Positions 17,425 to 24,643 of a stretch of DNA of 64,000 nucleotides are shown here, piece after piece (within the stretch, counting starts at the first letter, position 1; the number at the start of each line of letters is the position of its first letter). A program made the translations under genes and the position numbers. The DNA is from Paenibacillus_AA sp045062745 (GTDB lineage: Bacteria > Bacillota > Bacilli > Paenibacillales > NBRC-103111): the NCBI RefSeq assembly GCF_045062745.1, contig NZ_JBJGED010000003.1:1-64000 (forward strand), in the 5' to 3' direction. The notes beneath the pieces were generated by a model. That model was not told the origin of the DNA. It made no database searches and was given only the letters and a program-made list of their open reading frames with translations.

Positions 17425-17454
17425 GCGGGTCGCAGGTCGACCTGCTTTTTTTAT
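17424..17454 (+). terminator. Rho-independent terminator after AraC gene
   Basis: Stem AGCGGGT/ACCTGCT with a nested GCAGGTC/GACCTGC palindrome is followed by seven T residues. It closes the carbohydrate-uptake cluster. Confidence 0.8.
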
Positions 17455-17543
17455 TTAAGCGAATATGGCTTTCTGTAAGTCATCGCCTGATGTAAAATCT
17501 AGGTAAGTTTTATAGAAGGGAATCGGAGGAGGTTGGAATCGCA

Positions 17544-18227
17544 ATGGGATTCGAGCAAGTGAGGCGGAAGCTGGAGGCCGGGGAACGCCTTGTCATCGTA
17601 GGATATGGGGACAGTTGGACATACGGCAGCTGTGCGGACGGCTGGGAGGAGGCGCGGGCGGCAGGCTATGACCGGGAATTGATCACGGGCTCCTGGATCG
17701 TGCAGCTGCAGCGGTACTGCGCCGTGCGGAGTGCGCACGTTGAGGTGCACAACGCCGGGCAGGGCGGGTGGACGGCCGCGCGGGGAGCCGACCATTTCGA
17801 CGAGCTGGTCGGCCGGCTGCAGCCGGATCTCGTGCTGCTGAACTTCGGCATCAACGACTGGCGCCACCGCGTGCCGCTGGCCGACTATCGCCGCACGATG
17901 GAGTCGCTCGTCGAGCGCATCCGGCTGCTCGGCAGCGACTGCGTATTGTGGACGAGCGGACCGGTGTCCTCCATGCGGGGCGAGACGCACGAGTGGGACG
18001 ATCCGGTCGACGACCGGGAGTTCCCGCATCCATTCGCCGCCTACAACGAGACGATCCGCGACATCGCCCGAGAACGCGGTCTTACGCTGGCCGACGCGGA
18101 ACGGGCGATCCTGGCGGACACGGAGTTCGTGCGGTCCAAGGGAGCCTGGTTCTTGGACGCGATTCATTTCCTCCAGCCTGGACATGACCGCATCTTCCGC
18201 TGTATCCGGGAGACGCTGCAACTCTAG
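17544..18227 (+). CDS. SGNH/GDSL-family hydrolase
   Basis: 227 residues with the esterase/lipase blocks of the SGNH superfamily: block I VGYGDSWTYG with the nucleophile S24, block III GINDW, and block V DAIHFLQPGH carrying the catalytic Asp and His. Block II, the oxyanion Gly, is probably in NAGQGGWTA. No signal peptide is present, so it acts in the cytoplasm. Such enzymes often remove acetyl groups from sugars, which would suit the sugar-uptake context, but the substrate is not shown. GGAGGAGG precedes the ATG by about 10 nt. Its end overlaps the convergent AraC gene by 4 bp. Confidence 0.85.
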   Translation: MGFEQVRRKLEAGERLVIVGYGDSWTYGSCADGWEEARAAGYDRELITGSWIVQLQRYCAVRSAHVEVHNAGQGGWTAARGADHFDELVGRLQPDLVLLNFGINDWRHRVPLADYRRTMESLVERIRLLGSDCVLWTSGPVSSMRGETHEWDDPVDDREFPHPFAAYNETIRDIARERGLTLADAERAILADTEFVRSKGAWFLDAIHFLQPGHDRIFRCIRETLQL

Positions 18228-19120
18228 TAAGAACCCCGTGACCGGTCCAGCTTGCCCACTCCTGTCGTCATCGTGGCGCAGTAGTCGGTGAGGCTGTGGC
18301 CGGTTTTCTTTTTGAACATTTTGCCGAAGGCATGCACGTCCGCATAACCGACCCGGTCCGCGATCTCGCTAACGCTCAGCTCGGTCTGGATAGCCAGCTC
18401 CTTGGCCGCCTTCACGCGCAGCCAGATTTGGTACTGCATCGGCGACAGCCCGAACGTGTTGCGGAACAGCGGGATCATGTAGCTGCGGCTTAAGGCGGCC
18501 ACGGCTTCCAGCTCCTCGAATTGTATCGTCCGGTTGAAATGCTCGTGGATGTAATTTTTGACGAGAATGATCTTGGCCTTGCCGGGATGCTGCTTGCCGG
18601 AGGGGGCCTGTTCCTGCTTCCCTTGGGACAGATGAGCCAGCACTTGCAGGAGGAGTCCCTGGCAAATCATCAGGTTCTCGAGCCCGGGCTGCTGGTAGTG
18701 GGTGACGAGCTGCGTGAGCAGCCGGTCTACCGGATGGTCGGCGTAATTGCCGCAGTAGTGCCCATGCGCGAACAAAGCTTCGAACGGGAACTCGCTCGCC
18801 CCGAAATGAAACAGAAGCGACACGCATACATACGGCTGCCCCTCGATTGTATAGATCGAGTTCGACTCTTGCGGCCGATGCACGACGATATCCCCCTTGA
18901 CCGTCCGGTACACCCGCCCGCCGATCTCGTAATCCGCTGCGCCGGCCGCCACATATTGCAGGGCGTAATGCTTCAGGTAGCGGGTCGGGATGTGCCAGCC
19001 CTTGGGGGCGTTGAACGTATGCGCGAGTGTGATGTACGGGGGGAAATGGTAGTTCTCCATGTAAGGGATCGTATCCTGCGGGGAGAGGGAGTACAGGTCG
19101 ACTTTGCCTGAGTCGGACAT
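18224..19120 (-). CDS. AraC family regulator, divergent from dioxygenase gene
   Basis: 298 residues; the ATG at 19120 follows AAGGAGG by 7 nt, so the longer upstream frame is rejected. An N-terminal cupin-type sensing domain (PTRYLKHYALQYVAAGAADYEIGG) precedes a C-terminal double helix-turn-helix (IQFEELEAVAALSRSYMIPLF; SVSEIADRVGYADVHAFGKMF), closing with GHSLTDY. It is transcribed away from the phytanoyl-CoA dioxygenase gene across a 198-bp intergenic region with a promoter and a small palindrome, so it probably regulates that gene. This arrangement recurs, in different orientation, at 23.7-25.5 kb. Confidence 0.9.
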   Translation of the reverse strand: MSDSGKVDLYSLSPQDTIPYMENYHFPPYITLAHTFNAPKGWHIPTRYLKHYALQYVAAGAADYEIGGRVYRTVKGDIVVHRPQESNSIYTIEGQPYVCVSLLFHFGASEFPFEALFAHGHYCGNYADHPVDRLLTQLVTHYQQPGLENLMICQGLLLQVLAHLSQGKQEQAPSGKQHPGKAKIILVKNYIHEHFNRTIQFEELEAVAALSRSYMIPLFRNTFGLSPMQYQIWLRVKAAKELAIQTELSVSEIADRVGYADVHAFGKMFKKKTGHSLTDYCATMTTGVGKLDRSRGSY

Positions 19121-19223
19121 GGCGTTACCTCCTTGGCGAGTGCGAATGGTAAATGGTCGAGGGGCGACTTCATCTGCTTTTAACATACCATAATATTGGA
19201 TACCAAATCATATGTTTTGTCTA

Positions 19224-19252
19224 ATTACAGCCGGCGAAATCTGACGTACAAT
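19224..19252 (+). promoter_or_regulatory. Putative sigma-A promoter of dioxygenase gene
   Basis: ATTACA and TACAAT separated by exactly 17 nt match the -35/-10 consensus at 4/6 and 5/6 positions. A TTGG-ATA-CCAA palindrome about 20-30 bp upstream (near 19197-19207) is a possible regulator site. Confidence 0.45.
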
Positions 19253-19318
19253 GAAGACAAATCCGAGCGGTGGCCATCGCCTCGATTCCATTCCAGTAAG
19301 CCGAAAGAGGTGCATGTT

Positions 19319-20251
19319 ATGGATTCGAAAGTTCCTTCGATTGAGATTCCTTATGTGGATGCTCAGCAGCAGGACTGCATTACGGACGAGCAGGCGCAGT
19401 TTTTCCTCGACAATGGGTTCCTTGTGCTGCGTCGTGTAGTGGTGGGCGACGAATTGAAACAGGCCCAAGCCGAAATGACCGAGCTGACCGAGATCGGCAT
19501 GGCGGGGGTCGACGATAATTCCGACTACATGTATGGCAAAGGACGGAAGACCGGCAACAATGTGCTGAAGCGGATCGAGTACGTCATCGACAAGAAGGAC
19601 TCCATGAAGACGCTGCTCGGCAATCCGTTCATCCTTCGGTCCGTGGAGAAAATTCAAGGCCGCAATTTTATCCCGACATGGGATTCGATGGTGCTGAAAA
19701 TGCCGGACGAGGGCATCATCGTCCCGTGGCACCGGGATGCGGAAGTCCCCTATGGAGCGGTCAATCCAAAGCCGATCTTCAATGTCGATTTCTATATGGA
19801 CGACGCGGATCTGAAATCGTGCCTGTGGGTCATTCCGGGGAGCAACAAGTGGAGCAAGGAAGAGATCCAGGCGCGCATTCGCCGGGACGCCGATTTCGAT
19901 ACGTCCGACGCCATACCGGTCCCGATGCAGGCGGGCGACGCGATCTTCCACGACATCACTGTGCTGCACGGCTCGCCGGCCGGCGACGGCAACGCGCTGC
20001 GGCGCACCGTCTACTTCGAGTTCCGCGAGATCGAGACGGAGCACGACTATGGCCCGCACGTGCCGGCCTACATCCCGCTCAAGCAGCAGGTGCTCTTGGC
20101 ATGTATGGAGCGCCGACGCAACGACCCGGCGTTCGCCCACGAGAAGCCGTTCGAGTATCGGCCGTTCGGGCCGTTCGCGGTGACCGCGGCGGCGGAGCCG
20201 CCCAGTACGTATCGCTATCCGCATGGGGACTATTGGCGGGGAAAAGCGTAG
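19319..20251 (+). CDS. Phytanoyl-CoA dioxygenase (PhyH) family protein
   Basis: 310-residue Fe(II)/2-oxoglutarate-dependent oxygenase. The likely iron ligands are the H and D of VPWHRDAEVPY and the distal His in DITVLHGSPAG; the 2-oxoglutarate-binding Arg is probably in ALRRTVYFEF. The ATG at 19319 has AGAGGTG just upstream; a longer frame starting at 19196 would run through the promoter. Bacterial PhyH proteins hydroxylate diverse small molecules, and the substrate is unknown. It is divergent from an AraC regulator and followed by a strong terminator. A second PhyH gene lies 3.5 kb downstream. Confidence 0.9.
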   Translation: MDSKVPSIEIPYVDAQQQDCITDEQAQFFLDNGFLVLRRVVVGDELKQAQAEMTELTEIGMAGVDDNSDYMYGKGRKTGNNVLKRIEYVIDKKDSMKTLLGNPFILRSVEKIQGRNFIPTWDSMVLKMPDEGIIVPWHRDAEVPYGAVNPKPIFNVDFYMDDADLKSCLWVIPGSNKWSKEEIQARIRRDADFDTSDAIPVPMQAGDAIFHDITVLHGSPAGDGNALRRTVYFEFREIETEHDYGPHVPAYIPLKQQVLLACMERRRNDPAFAHEKPFEYRPFGPFAVTAAAEPPSTYRYPHGDYWRGKA

Positions 20252-20268
20252 GCGGATAAAGGAAGTCT

Positions 20269-20302
20269 AACCGAAGCCCTATGGTGGGGGCTTCGGTTTT
20301 TT
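20269..20302 (+). terminator. Rho-independent terminator after PhyH gene
   Basis: AACCGAAGCCC pairs with GGGCTTCGGTT across an 8-nt loop and is followed by a T-rich tract. Confidence 0.85.
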
Positions 20303-20354
20303 CCATTTCGTTGCATGGCATAGTTAACTAATAGGATAAGCATGTATGTGCGAG

Positions 20355-21293
20355 TCAATCGCCCACATGTAGCAAGATCCGCCCCCGGCCATGTCCGGAT
20401 TGGCTGAGCCGATGGGCTTCGGCGGCTTGGGCGAGCGGTAGGACCGGACCGATGAACGTCCGGACATGGCCTTGCTCGATCAAGCGGGCGATTGCCTCCA
20501 GGTCGGCGGTGCCGGCCGTCCGGCTCGGCTTGAGTGCGCGGATACCCAGCGCCTGCGCACGCTCCTCGGACGGTTGGGCCAGAAGGGACACGAGGGTCCC
20601 GCCTCGCTTCACAACCGCCCAGGATCGCTCCAGCGTCGGGCCGCCGACCGTATCGAGCACGAAGTCAACCTCGGCTGCCGCTTGCTCGAAAGGGGTCGTC
20701 GTATAATCGACCACTTCCGCCGCGCCCAGGGAGCGGACGAAGTCCATGTTGGCCGGGCTCGCCGTCCCGATCACGGTCGCTCCGATCCAGCGGGCGAACT
20801 GAACCGCGTATAGACCGACCCCGCCGGCGGCGCCATGGATAAGGATCCGGTCGCCGGCCTTCAACGCGCCGTCATGCACGAGCGCCTGCCAAGCCGTCGT
20901 CGCGCCGCCGGACAACGACGCCGCCTCGGCGAACGGCAGCGCGTCGGGCTTCGGCGCGATGGCTTCGACCGCCGCCGTCGTGTAGGCCGCATACGTGCCC
21001 TTCGGGCTGCGTCCGAATACGGCCTGCCCCGGCCGGAACCCGGTCACGCCCGGGCCGATCTCCGCGATAACGCCGGCGAAGGCGGTACCCGGAATGACCG
21101 GGAAGTTCACGGGGACGGGCATCAGCCCTTGGCGCAGCTTCCAATCGACCGGCAGCACGCCGGCATGATGGATCCGTACGAGCACTTCCCCGGCTTGAGG
21201 CTGCGGGAAGGGAGCTTGCTCCACCTGCAGCACTTCGGGACCTCCGTGCCGATGGTAACGGATGGCTGTCATGAATGACGCGGAATGATTCAT
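20355..21293 (-). CDS. NADP-dependent quinone-oxidoreductase-like MDR protein
   Basis: 312 residues of the zinc-free medium-chain dehydrogenase/reductase superfamily. The N-terminal GroES-like part (AGEVLVRIHHAGVLPVDWKL, VIPGTAFAGVI) lacks the Cys/His zinc ligands of alcohol dehydrogenases. The Rossmann nucleotide motif is ILIHGAAGGVGLYAVQFAR. It probably reduces quinones or enones, a common detoxification role. It is divergent from the marR-type gene and is the most likely target of that regulator. An ATG start at 21293 is preceded by a GGAG-type site (AAAGGAGC). Confidence 0.92.
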   Translation of the reverse strand: MNHSASFMTAIRYHRHGGPEVLQVEQAPFPQPQAGEVLVRIHHAGVLPVDWKLRQGLMPVPVNFPVIPGTAFAGVIAEIGPGVTGFRPGQAVFGRSPKGTYAAYTTAAVEAIAPKPDALPFAEAASLSGGATTAWQALVHDGALKAGDRILIHGAAGGVGLYAVQFARWIGATVIGTASPANMDFVRSLGAAEVVDYTTTPFEQAAAEVDFVLDTVGGPTLERSWAVVKRGGTLVSLLAQPSEERAQALGIRALKPSRTAGTADLEAIARLIEQGHVRTFIGPVLPLAQAAEAHRLSQSGHGRGRILLHVGD

Positions 21294-21403
21294 AATGAAG
21301 CTCCTTTCAGATCAGGGTAGGCGCACGAATAGGGGAATGACTTTACATCGCTCAATGCCCGGAAGTACAATGAATAAAATCGGAGTTCGCATATATTGAG
21401 TAT

Positions 21404-21416
21404 ACTCACTATGAGT
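21404..21416. promoter_or_regulatory. Palindrome ACTCA-CTA-TGAGT, candidate MarR operator
   Basis: A 5+5 inverted repeat sits midway between the divergent oxidoreductase and marR-type genes and overlaps a TATACT -10-like sequence. MarR proteins commonly bind such palindromes in their own divergent promoter. Confidence 0.4.
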
Positions 21417-21439
21417 GTATGGGATTTATTTGGAGGAGT

Positions 21440-21541
21440 CAAGAAGCAGTGCAGTAAACCAGTACAAAAAGCAGCACAGAGAGCCGTGCAAAAAAGCCGT
21501 GCAAGACCGTGCTAAAAGCCGTGCAAAGAAGCCGTCAAGGA
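21440..21541. repeat. Cluster of short imperfect AGCCGTGCAAA-like direct repeats
   Basis: Within 100 bp upstream of the marR-type gene the words GCAGTGCA, GCCGTGCAAA and CCGTGCTAAA recur at intervals of about 12-16 bp, at least six times with decay. It may be part of the leader or of an operator; it does not look coding. Confidence 0.5.
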
Positions 21542-21549
21542 GGATTCAT

Positions 21550-22023
21550 ATGCGCCAGTCCGGAAACCCTAAACCCGATCATCCCTCGGAGCCCGCACCA
21601 TCGGCGGGGGACGTCCTGCAAGCTTTGTTCCGCGCGTCCCATCATTTCCACCGTCAATTCGAGCTCGGCCTCACGGCTTGCTCGGTCCCCGCTTACCTAA
21701 CGGGGCCACGAGTGCGGTTTCTGGCAGCGGTAATGGAGGCCGGGCAGGTGCGGATGGGCGATATGGCCGACAAGCTCGGGATTCAGGCGCGGACGGTCAC
21801 CCAGTTCGTCGATGCGCTGGAGCAGGAGGGGCTGCTCGTTCGACTCCCCGACCCGAAGGACCGCCGTGCGACCCTGTTGCAGGTCACGGAGAAGGCGCTG
21901 CCGCTCGTGGCGGATGCGAGGGCCGCGATGAGCCGGGTGGCGGCGCAGGTGCTGTCGCCGCTCACGGACGAGCAGCGCCGCAGTCTGTACGCGATATTAT
22001 CCCCCTTTAGCGTGGGATCATGA
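21550..22023 (+). CDS. MarR family transcriptional regulator
   Basis: 157 residues. The winged-helix DNA-binding core is VRMGDMADKLGIQARTVTQFVDALEQEGLLVRLPDPKDRRATLLQVTEKA, which contains the conserved wing motif DPKDRRA. The ATG at 21550 follows AAGGAGG by 7 nt; a possible earlier in-frame start would translate the Lys-rich repeat region and is unlikely. It is divergent from the MDR oxidoreductase gene, and its stop overlaps an ATG of the ECF sigma frame. It probably represses the oxidoreductase and itself until a toxic ligand or oxidant is present. Confidence 0.9.
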   Translation: MRQSGNPKPDHPSEPAPSAGDVLQALFRASHHFHRQFELGLTACSVPAYLTGPRVRFLAAVMEAGQVRMGDMADKLGIQARTVTQFVDALEQEGLLVRLPDPKDRRATLLQVTEKALPLVADARAAMSRVAAQVLSPLTDEQRRSLYAILSPFSVGS

Positions 22024-22049
22024 CCGGTGACCGAGAAGGGAGAATGGCG

Positions 22050-22931
22050 ATGCAGATAACCATAGATGAGATTTACCGGGAGTATCGGGGCTTGCTGATC
22101 TCCGTCGCTTACCGGATGACGGGCTCGATGGCGGAGGCCGAGGATATCGTGCAGGATCTGTTCGTCCGGCTGGCGGAGACCGACTTGTCCGGGATTCGTG
22201 AGATGCGTGCGTATCTGATCCGCAGCGTGACGCATCGGGCGCTCAATGTCATGAACTCCTCACGGCACCGGCGAGAGGTGTACCCGGGCCAGTGGCTGCC
22301 GGAGCCGGTCGCCGACCGCCCGGAGGACGATCCGGAGCGCCGGGCGGTGCTCTCGGACGACATGAGCTACGCGCTCCTCGTGCTGCTGGAGCGGCTGTCG
22401 CCGGACGAGCGTGCGGCGTTCCTGCTGCGCGATGTATTCGGGATGAGCTACCGGGAAGTGGCGCAGGCGATGGACAAGACGGAGGCGAACAGCCGCAAGC
22501 TCGTCAGCCGCGCCAATATGAAGCTCCAGGGCGAGCGGCCGAAGCGAACGCTCGATCGCGAACGCTCCGAAGCGTGGCTGCGGATGTTCACCCGCGCGAC
22601 GGAGTCGGGCCGCTTCGGCGAGCTGCTCGCGTTCGTCCGCGACGACGCGGTGATGGTGTCGGACGGCGGCGGCAAGGTGCGGGCGGCGATCCATCCGATC
22701 GTCAGCGCGGCGAGAATCGCGGCGTTCTTCGAGGGGATCGCGGCGAAGGGCAGCTTGGCCGGAGAGTGGAGGCTGATCCATCTTGGCGGCGAGCCGGGCC
22801 TCGCCCTGTTGCGGGATGGCGCGATCGTCAAGGTGCTCCTCCCCGACTGGGATGACGAGGGGCGCATCCGGCAGTTGTTCCTGATTGTGAATCCGGACAA
22901 GCTGAAGCATCTCGGGCTTCCCGATCATTGA
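22050..22931 (+). CDS. ECF41-type RNA polymerase sigma factor (SigJ-like)
   Basis: 293 residues. Sigma region 2 (YREYRGLLISVAYRMTGSMAEAEDIVQDLFVRL) and region 4 (LSPDERAAFLLRDVFGMSYREVAQAM) are followed by a SnoaL-like C-terminal extension. Three ECF41 signatures are present: WLPEP at 82-86 in the linker, DGGGK at 205-209 and NPDKL near the C-terminus. The extension is known in this family to control sigma activity in place of an anti-sigma factor. The ATG at 22050 has AAGGGAG about 8 nt upstream; ATGs at 22020 (overlapping the marR stop) and 22044 are alternatives. The gene downstream carries an ECF41-like promoter. Confidence 0.92.
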   Translation: MQITIDEIYREYRGLLISVAYRMTGSMAEAEDIVQDLFVRLAETDLSGIREMRAYLIRSVTHRALNVMNSSRHRREVYPGQWLPEPVADRPEDDPERRAVLSDDMSYALLVLLERLSPDERAAFLLRDVFGMSYREVAQAMDKTEANSRKLVSRANMKLQGERPKRTLDRERSEAWLRMFTRATESGRFGELLAFVRDDAVMVSDGGGKVRAAIHPIVSAARIAAFFEGIAAKGSLAGEWRLIHLGGEPGLALLRDGAIVKVLLPDWDDEGRIRQLFLIVNPDKLKHLGLPDH

Positions 22932-22982
22932 ATCGCACAATTAATATTGTGGGCAGTGGATCGAACCTAGCTGCAAAGTGTT

Positions 22983-23009
22983 TGTCACAAAACCGGCCGG
23001 CTATTTGTC
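22983..23009 (+). promoter_or_regulatory. ECF41-type promoter upstream of AhpD-like gene
   Basis: TGTCACA, 16 nt, TGTC: this matches the described ECF41 consensus TGTCACA-N16-CGTC at all but one position and has exact spacing. It lies about 60 bp upstream of the AhpD-like start codon. Confidence 0.75.
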
Positions 23010-23069
23010 TACATCATGAGCGCGCTTCTTAAGAAGCCGCATTCCCACAATGGAAGGAGCAGGTTCCCC

Positions 23070-23522
23070 ATGAACCTTCGATTCAATCATTATAATGTCC
23101 ATCCTGAGGTCTACAAGCTGATGAGCACGTTCGAGCAATGGGTTAGCAGCAGCAGCCTGGACAAAGAACTCTACGAGATCGTGAAAATCCGGGCTTCGCA
23201 GATCAACGGATGCTCATTTTGCCTTGATATGCACTCAACCGACTTTCGCAAGCTGGGGGATAACGAGCAACGCGTCGTTCTCATCGGCGTCTGGCGGGAG
23301 AGCCCATGCTTCAGCGATCGCGAGCGGGCGGCGTTGGAATTGACCGAAGCGGTCACGGAAATTTCGAAGGGCGGGGTTAGCGACGCCTTGTACAACCGGG
23401 TGCGCGAACACTTCAGCGAGAAGGAGTACATGGAGCTGATCATGGCGATTAACGTCATTAACAACTGGAATCGGATCGCGATTTCAACCGGGATGTACCC
23501 AGGGTATCAGAACGCGAAATAA
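23070..23522 (+). CDS. AhpD/carboxymuconolactone decarboxylase family protein
   Basis: 150 residues of the AhpD-like fold. The redox-active CxxC is C48-x-x-C51 in NGCSFCLDMH, with H55 completing the proton-relay motif. Such proteins reduce alkyl hydroperoxides with a thiol partner, and members in this context belong to the COE group (carboxymuconolactone decarboxylase, oxidoreductase or epimerase) that ECF41 sigma factors typically control. The ATG at 23070 is used because GGAAGGAG lies upstream; an in-frame ATG at 23016 overlaps the promoter. A terminator follows. Confidence 0.92.
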   Translation: MNLRFNHYNVHPEVYKLMSTFEQWVSSSSLDKELYEIVKIRASQINGCSFCLDMHSTDFRKLGDNEQRVVLIGVWRESPCFSDRERAALELTEAVTEISKGGVSDALYNRVREHFSEKEYMELIMAINVINNWNRIAISTGMYPGYQNAK

Positions 23523-23539
23523 GTTGGGGTGGCGGAAAG

Positions 23540-23581
23540 AGCCGTCCGAGGTCGAGTATGGGGACCACGGTCGGCTTTTTG
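23540..23581 (+). terminator. Terminator after AhpD-like gene
   Basis: AGCCG-T-CCG pairs with CGG-T-CGGCT (one T/T mismatch) and a TTTTT run follows. Confidence 0.65.
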
Positions 23582-23622
23582 CCGTTCTTGTTTCCGCATA
23601 CGCCCGGTCTTGCCGCACAATC

Positions 23623-23661
23623 TTGCAAAAGTGCAAATGCTTGTTGCAGAATGGCAAATAC
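23623..23661 (+). promoter_or_regulatory. Two 18-bp direct repeats, candidate AraC binding sites
   Basis: TTGCAAAAGTGCAAATGC (23623-23640) and TTGCAGAATGGCAAATAC (23644-23661) agree at 14 of 18 positions. Their starts are 21 bp apart, two helical turns, as expected for AraC-family half-sites upstream of the second PhyH gene. Confidence 0.5.
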
Positions 23662-23747
23662 GGGAGGGATGCGGGTCGGATATGCTTGCATCAAGGAAGC
23701 AAACAACAAACCGTGATTCGCGGATCCGACTAGGGAGGCTGGAGCTT

Positions 23748-24581
23748 ATGTTAACGCAAGCGCAATTGGACGAGTTCGAGAAGAATGGGTTTCTTAAAGG
23801 GGACGTCGTGTTAAGCGATGCAGAAGTGGAAAGGCTTCGCGAGGAGCTCGACCGCGTCATCGAAGGGAAGTCGGGGAAAGCGCCGGTCCTCAACCGTAAC
23901 TTGCTCGAATATCAAGAGAGCGGAATGGGCATGGATATGAAGATCAGCGAGAAGGTCGTCCAGATCGTCAACATCTGGATGGCGAGCGAGGCGTACCTCG
24001 AGCATGCGAAAAACAAGCGCGTGTGCGAGGAAATCGCCCAGCTGTGCGGGACGGACACGCTCCGCATCTGGCACGACCAGATTCAATACAAGCCGCCTGT
24101 CACCGGGGGGCCGACCGCCTGGCACCAGGATCACCCGCTCTGGCCGGTCATCCAGCCGGCCGACCTCGTCAGCGCCTGGATCGCGCTCGACGACGCCGTC
24201 ATCGAGAACGGCTGCATGTGGATGGTGCCGGGCAGTCACAAGTGGGGCAACCAGCAAAAGTATCTCCGCGCCGACGACCGGTTCATGCCGTATCACGCCG
24301 ATCCGGAGATGCTTCCGGCAGATGCGGTGGTCCAGGCGGTGCCGTTCGAGATCAAGAAGGGGCAGGTGGGCTACCACCATAGCCTCACCTGGCACGGCAG
24401 CCCGCACAACCGCTCCGAGCGGAAGCGCCGGGCGATCGCGGTGCACTACATGCCGGGGCATACCCGGTACGTGCCTTCGGCCCATCACCCAATGCTGCCG
24501 TATGTCGAAGTCGAGCCGGGCGAGATCCTGCAGGGTGAGCATTTCCCGGTCGTCTACGAGCGTGATGTAGTACGGAGCTAA
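23748..24581 (+). CDS. Second phytanoyl-CoA dioxygenase (PhyH) family protein
   Basis: 277-residue Fe(II)/2-oxoglutarate oxygenase. The metal-binding HxD is in TAWHQDHPLW and the distal His is in GYHHSLTWHGSPHN; the Arg in RRAIAVHYMPGH probably binds 2-oxoglutarate. The ATG at 23748 is preceded by GGGAGG and GGAG. Sequence similarity to the PhyH at 19.3 kb is limited to the fold and the motifs, so the two are not recent duplicates. Direct repeats upstream and the convergent AraC gene suggest inducible expression. Substrate unknown. Confidence 0.9.
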   Translation: MLTQAQLDEFEKNGFLKGDVVLSDAEVERLREELDRVIEGKSGKAPVLNRNLLEYQESGMGMDMKISEKVVQIVNIWMASEAYLEHAKNKRVCEEIAQLCGTDTLRIWHDQIQYKPPVTGGPTAWHQDHPLWPVIQPADLVSAWIALDDAVIENGCMWMVPGSHKWGNQQKYLRADDRFMPYHADPEMLPADAVVQAVPFEIKKGQVGYHHSLTWHGSPHNRSERKRRAIAVHYMPGHTRYVPSAHHPMLPYVEVEPGEILQGEHFPVVYERDVVRS

Positions 24582-24585
24582 GTAG

Positions 24586-24637
24586 AAAAGCGGTTGAGCG
24601 GAGTCTGCGTAAGATGACCTGCCAACCGCTTTTTGTT
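24586..24637. terminator. Bidirectional terminator between PhyH and AraC genes
   Basis: AAAAGCGGTTG (24586-24596) pairs with CAACCGCTTTT (24623-24633). The A and T runs on either side let it serve both convergent genes. Confidence 0.75.
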
Positions 24638-24643
24638 TGCTCT

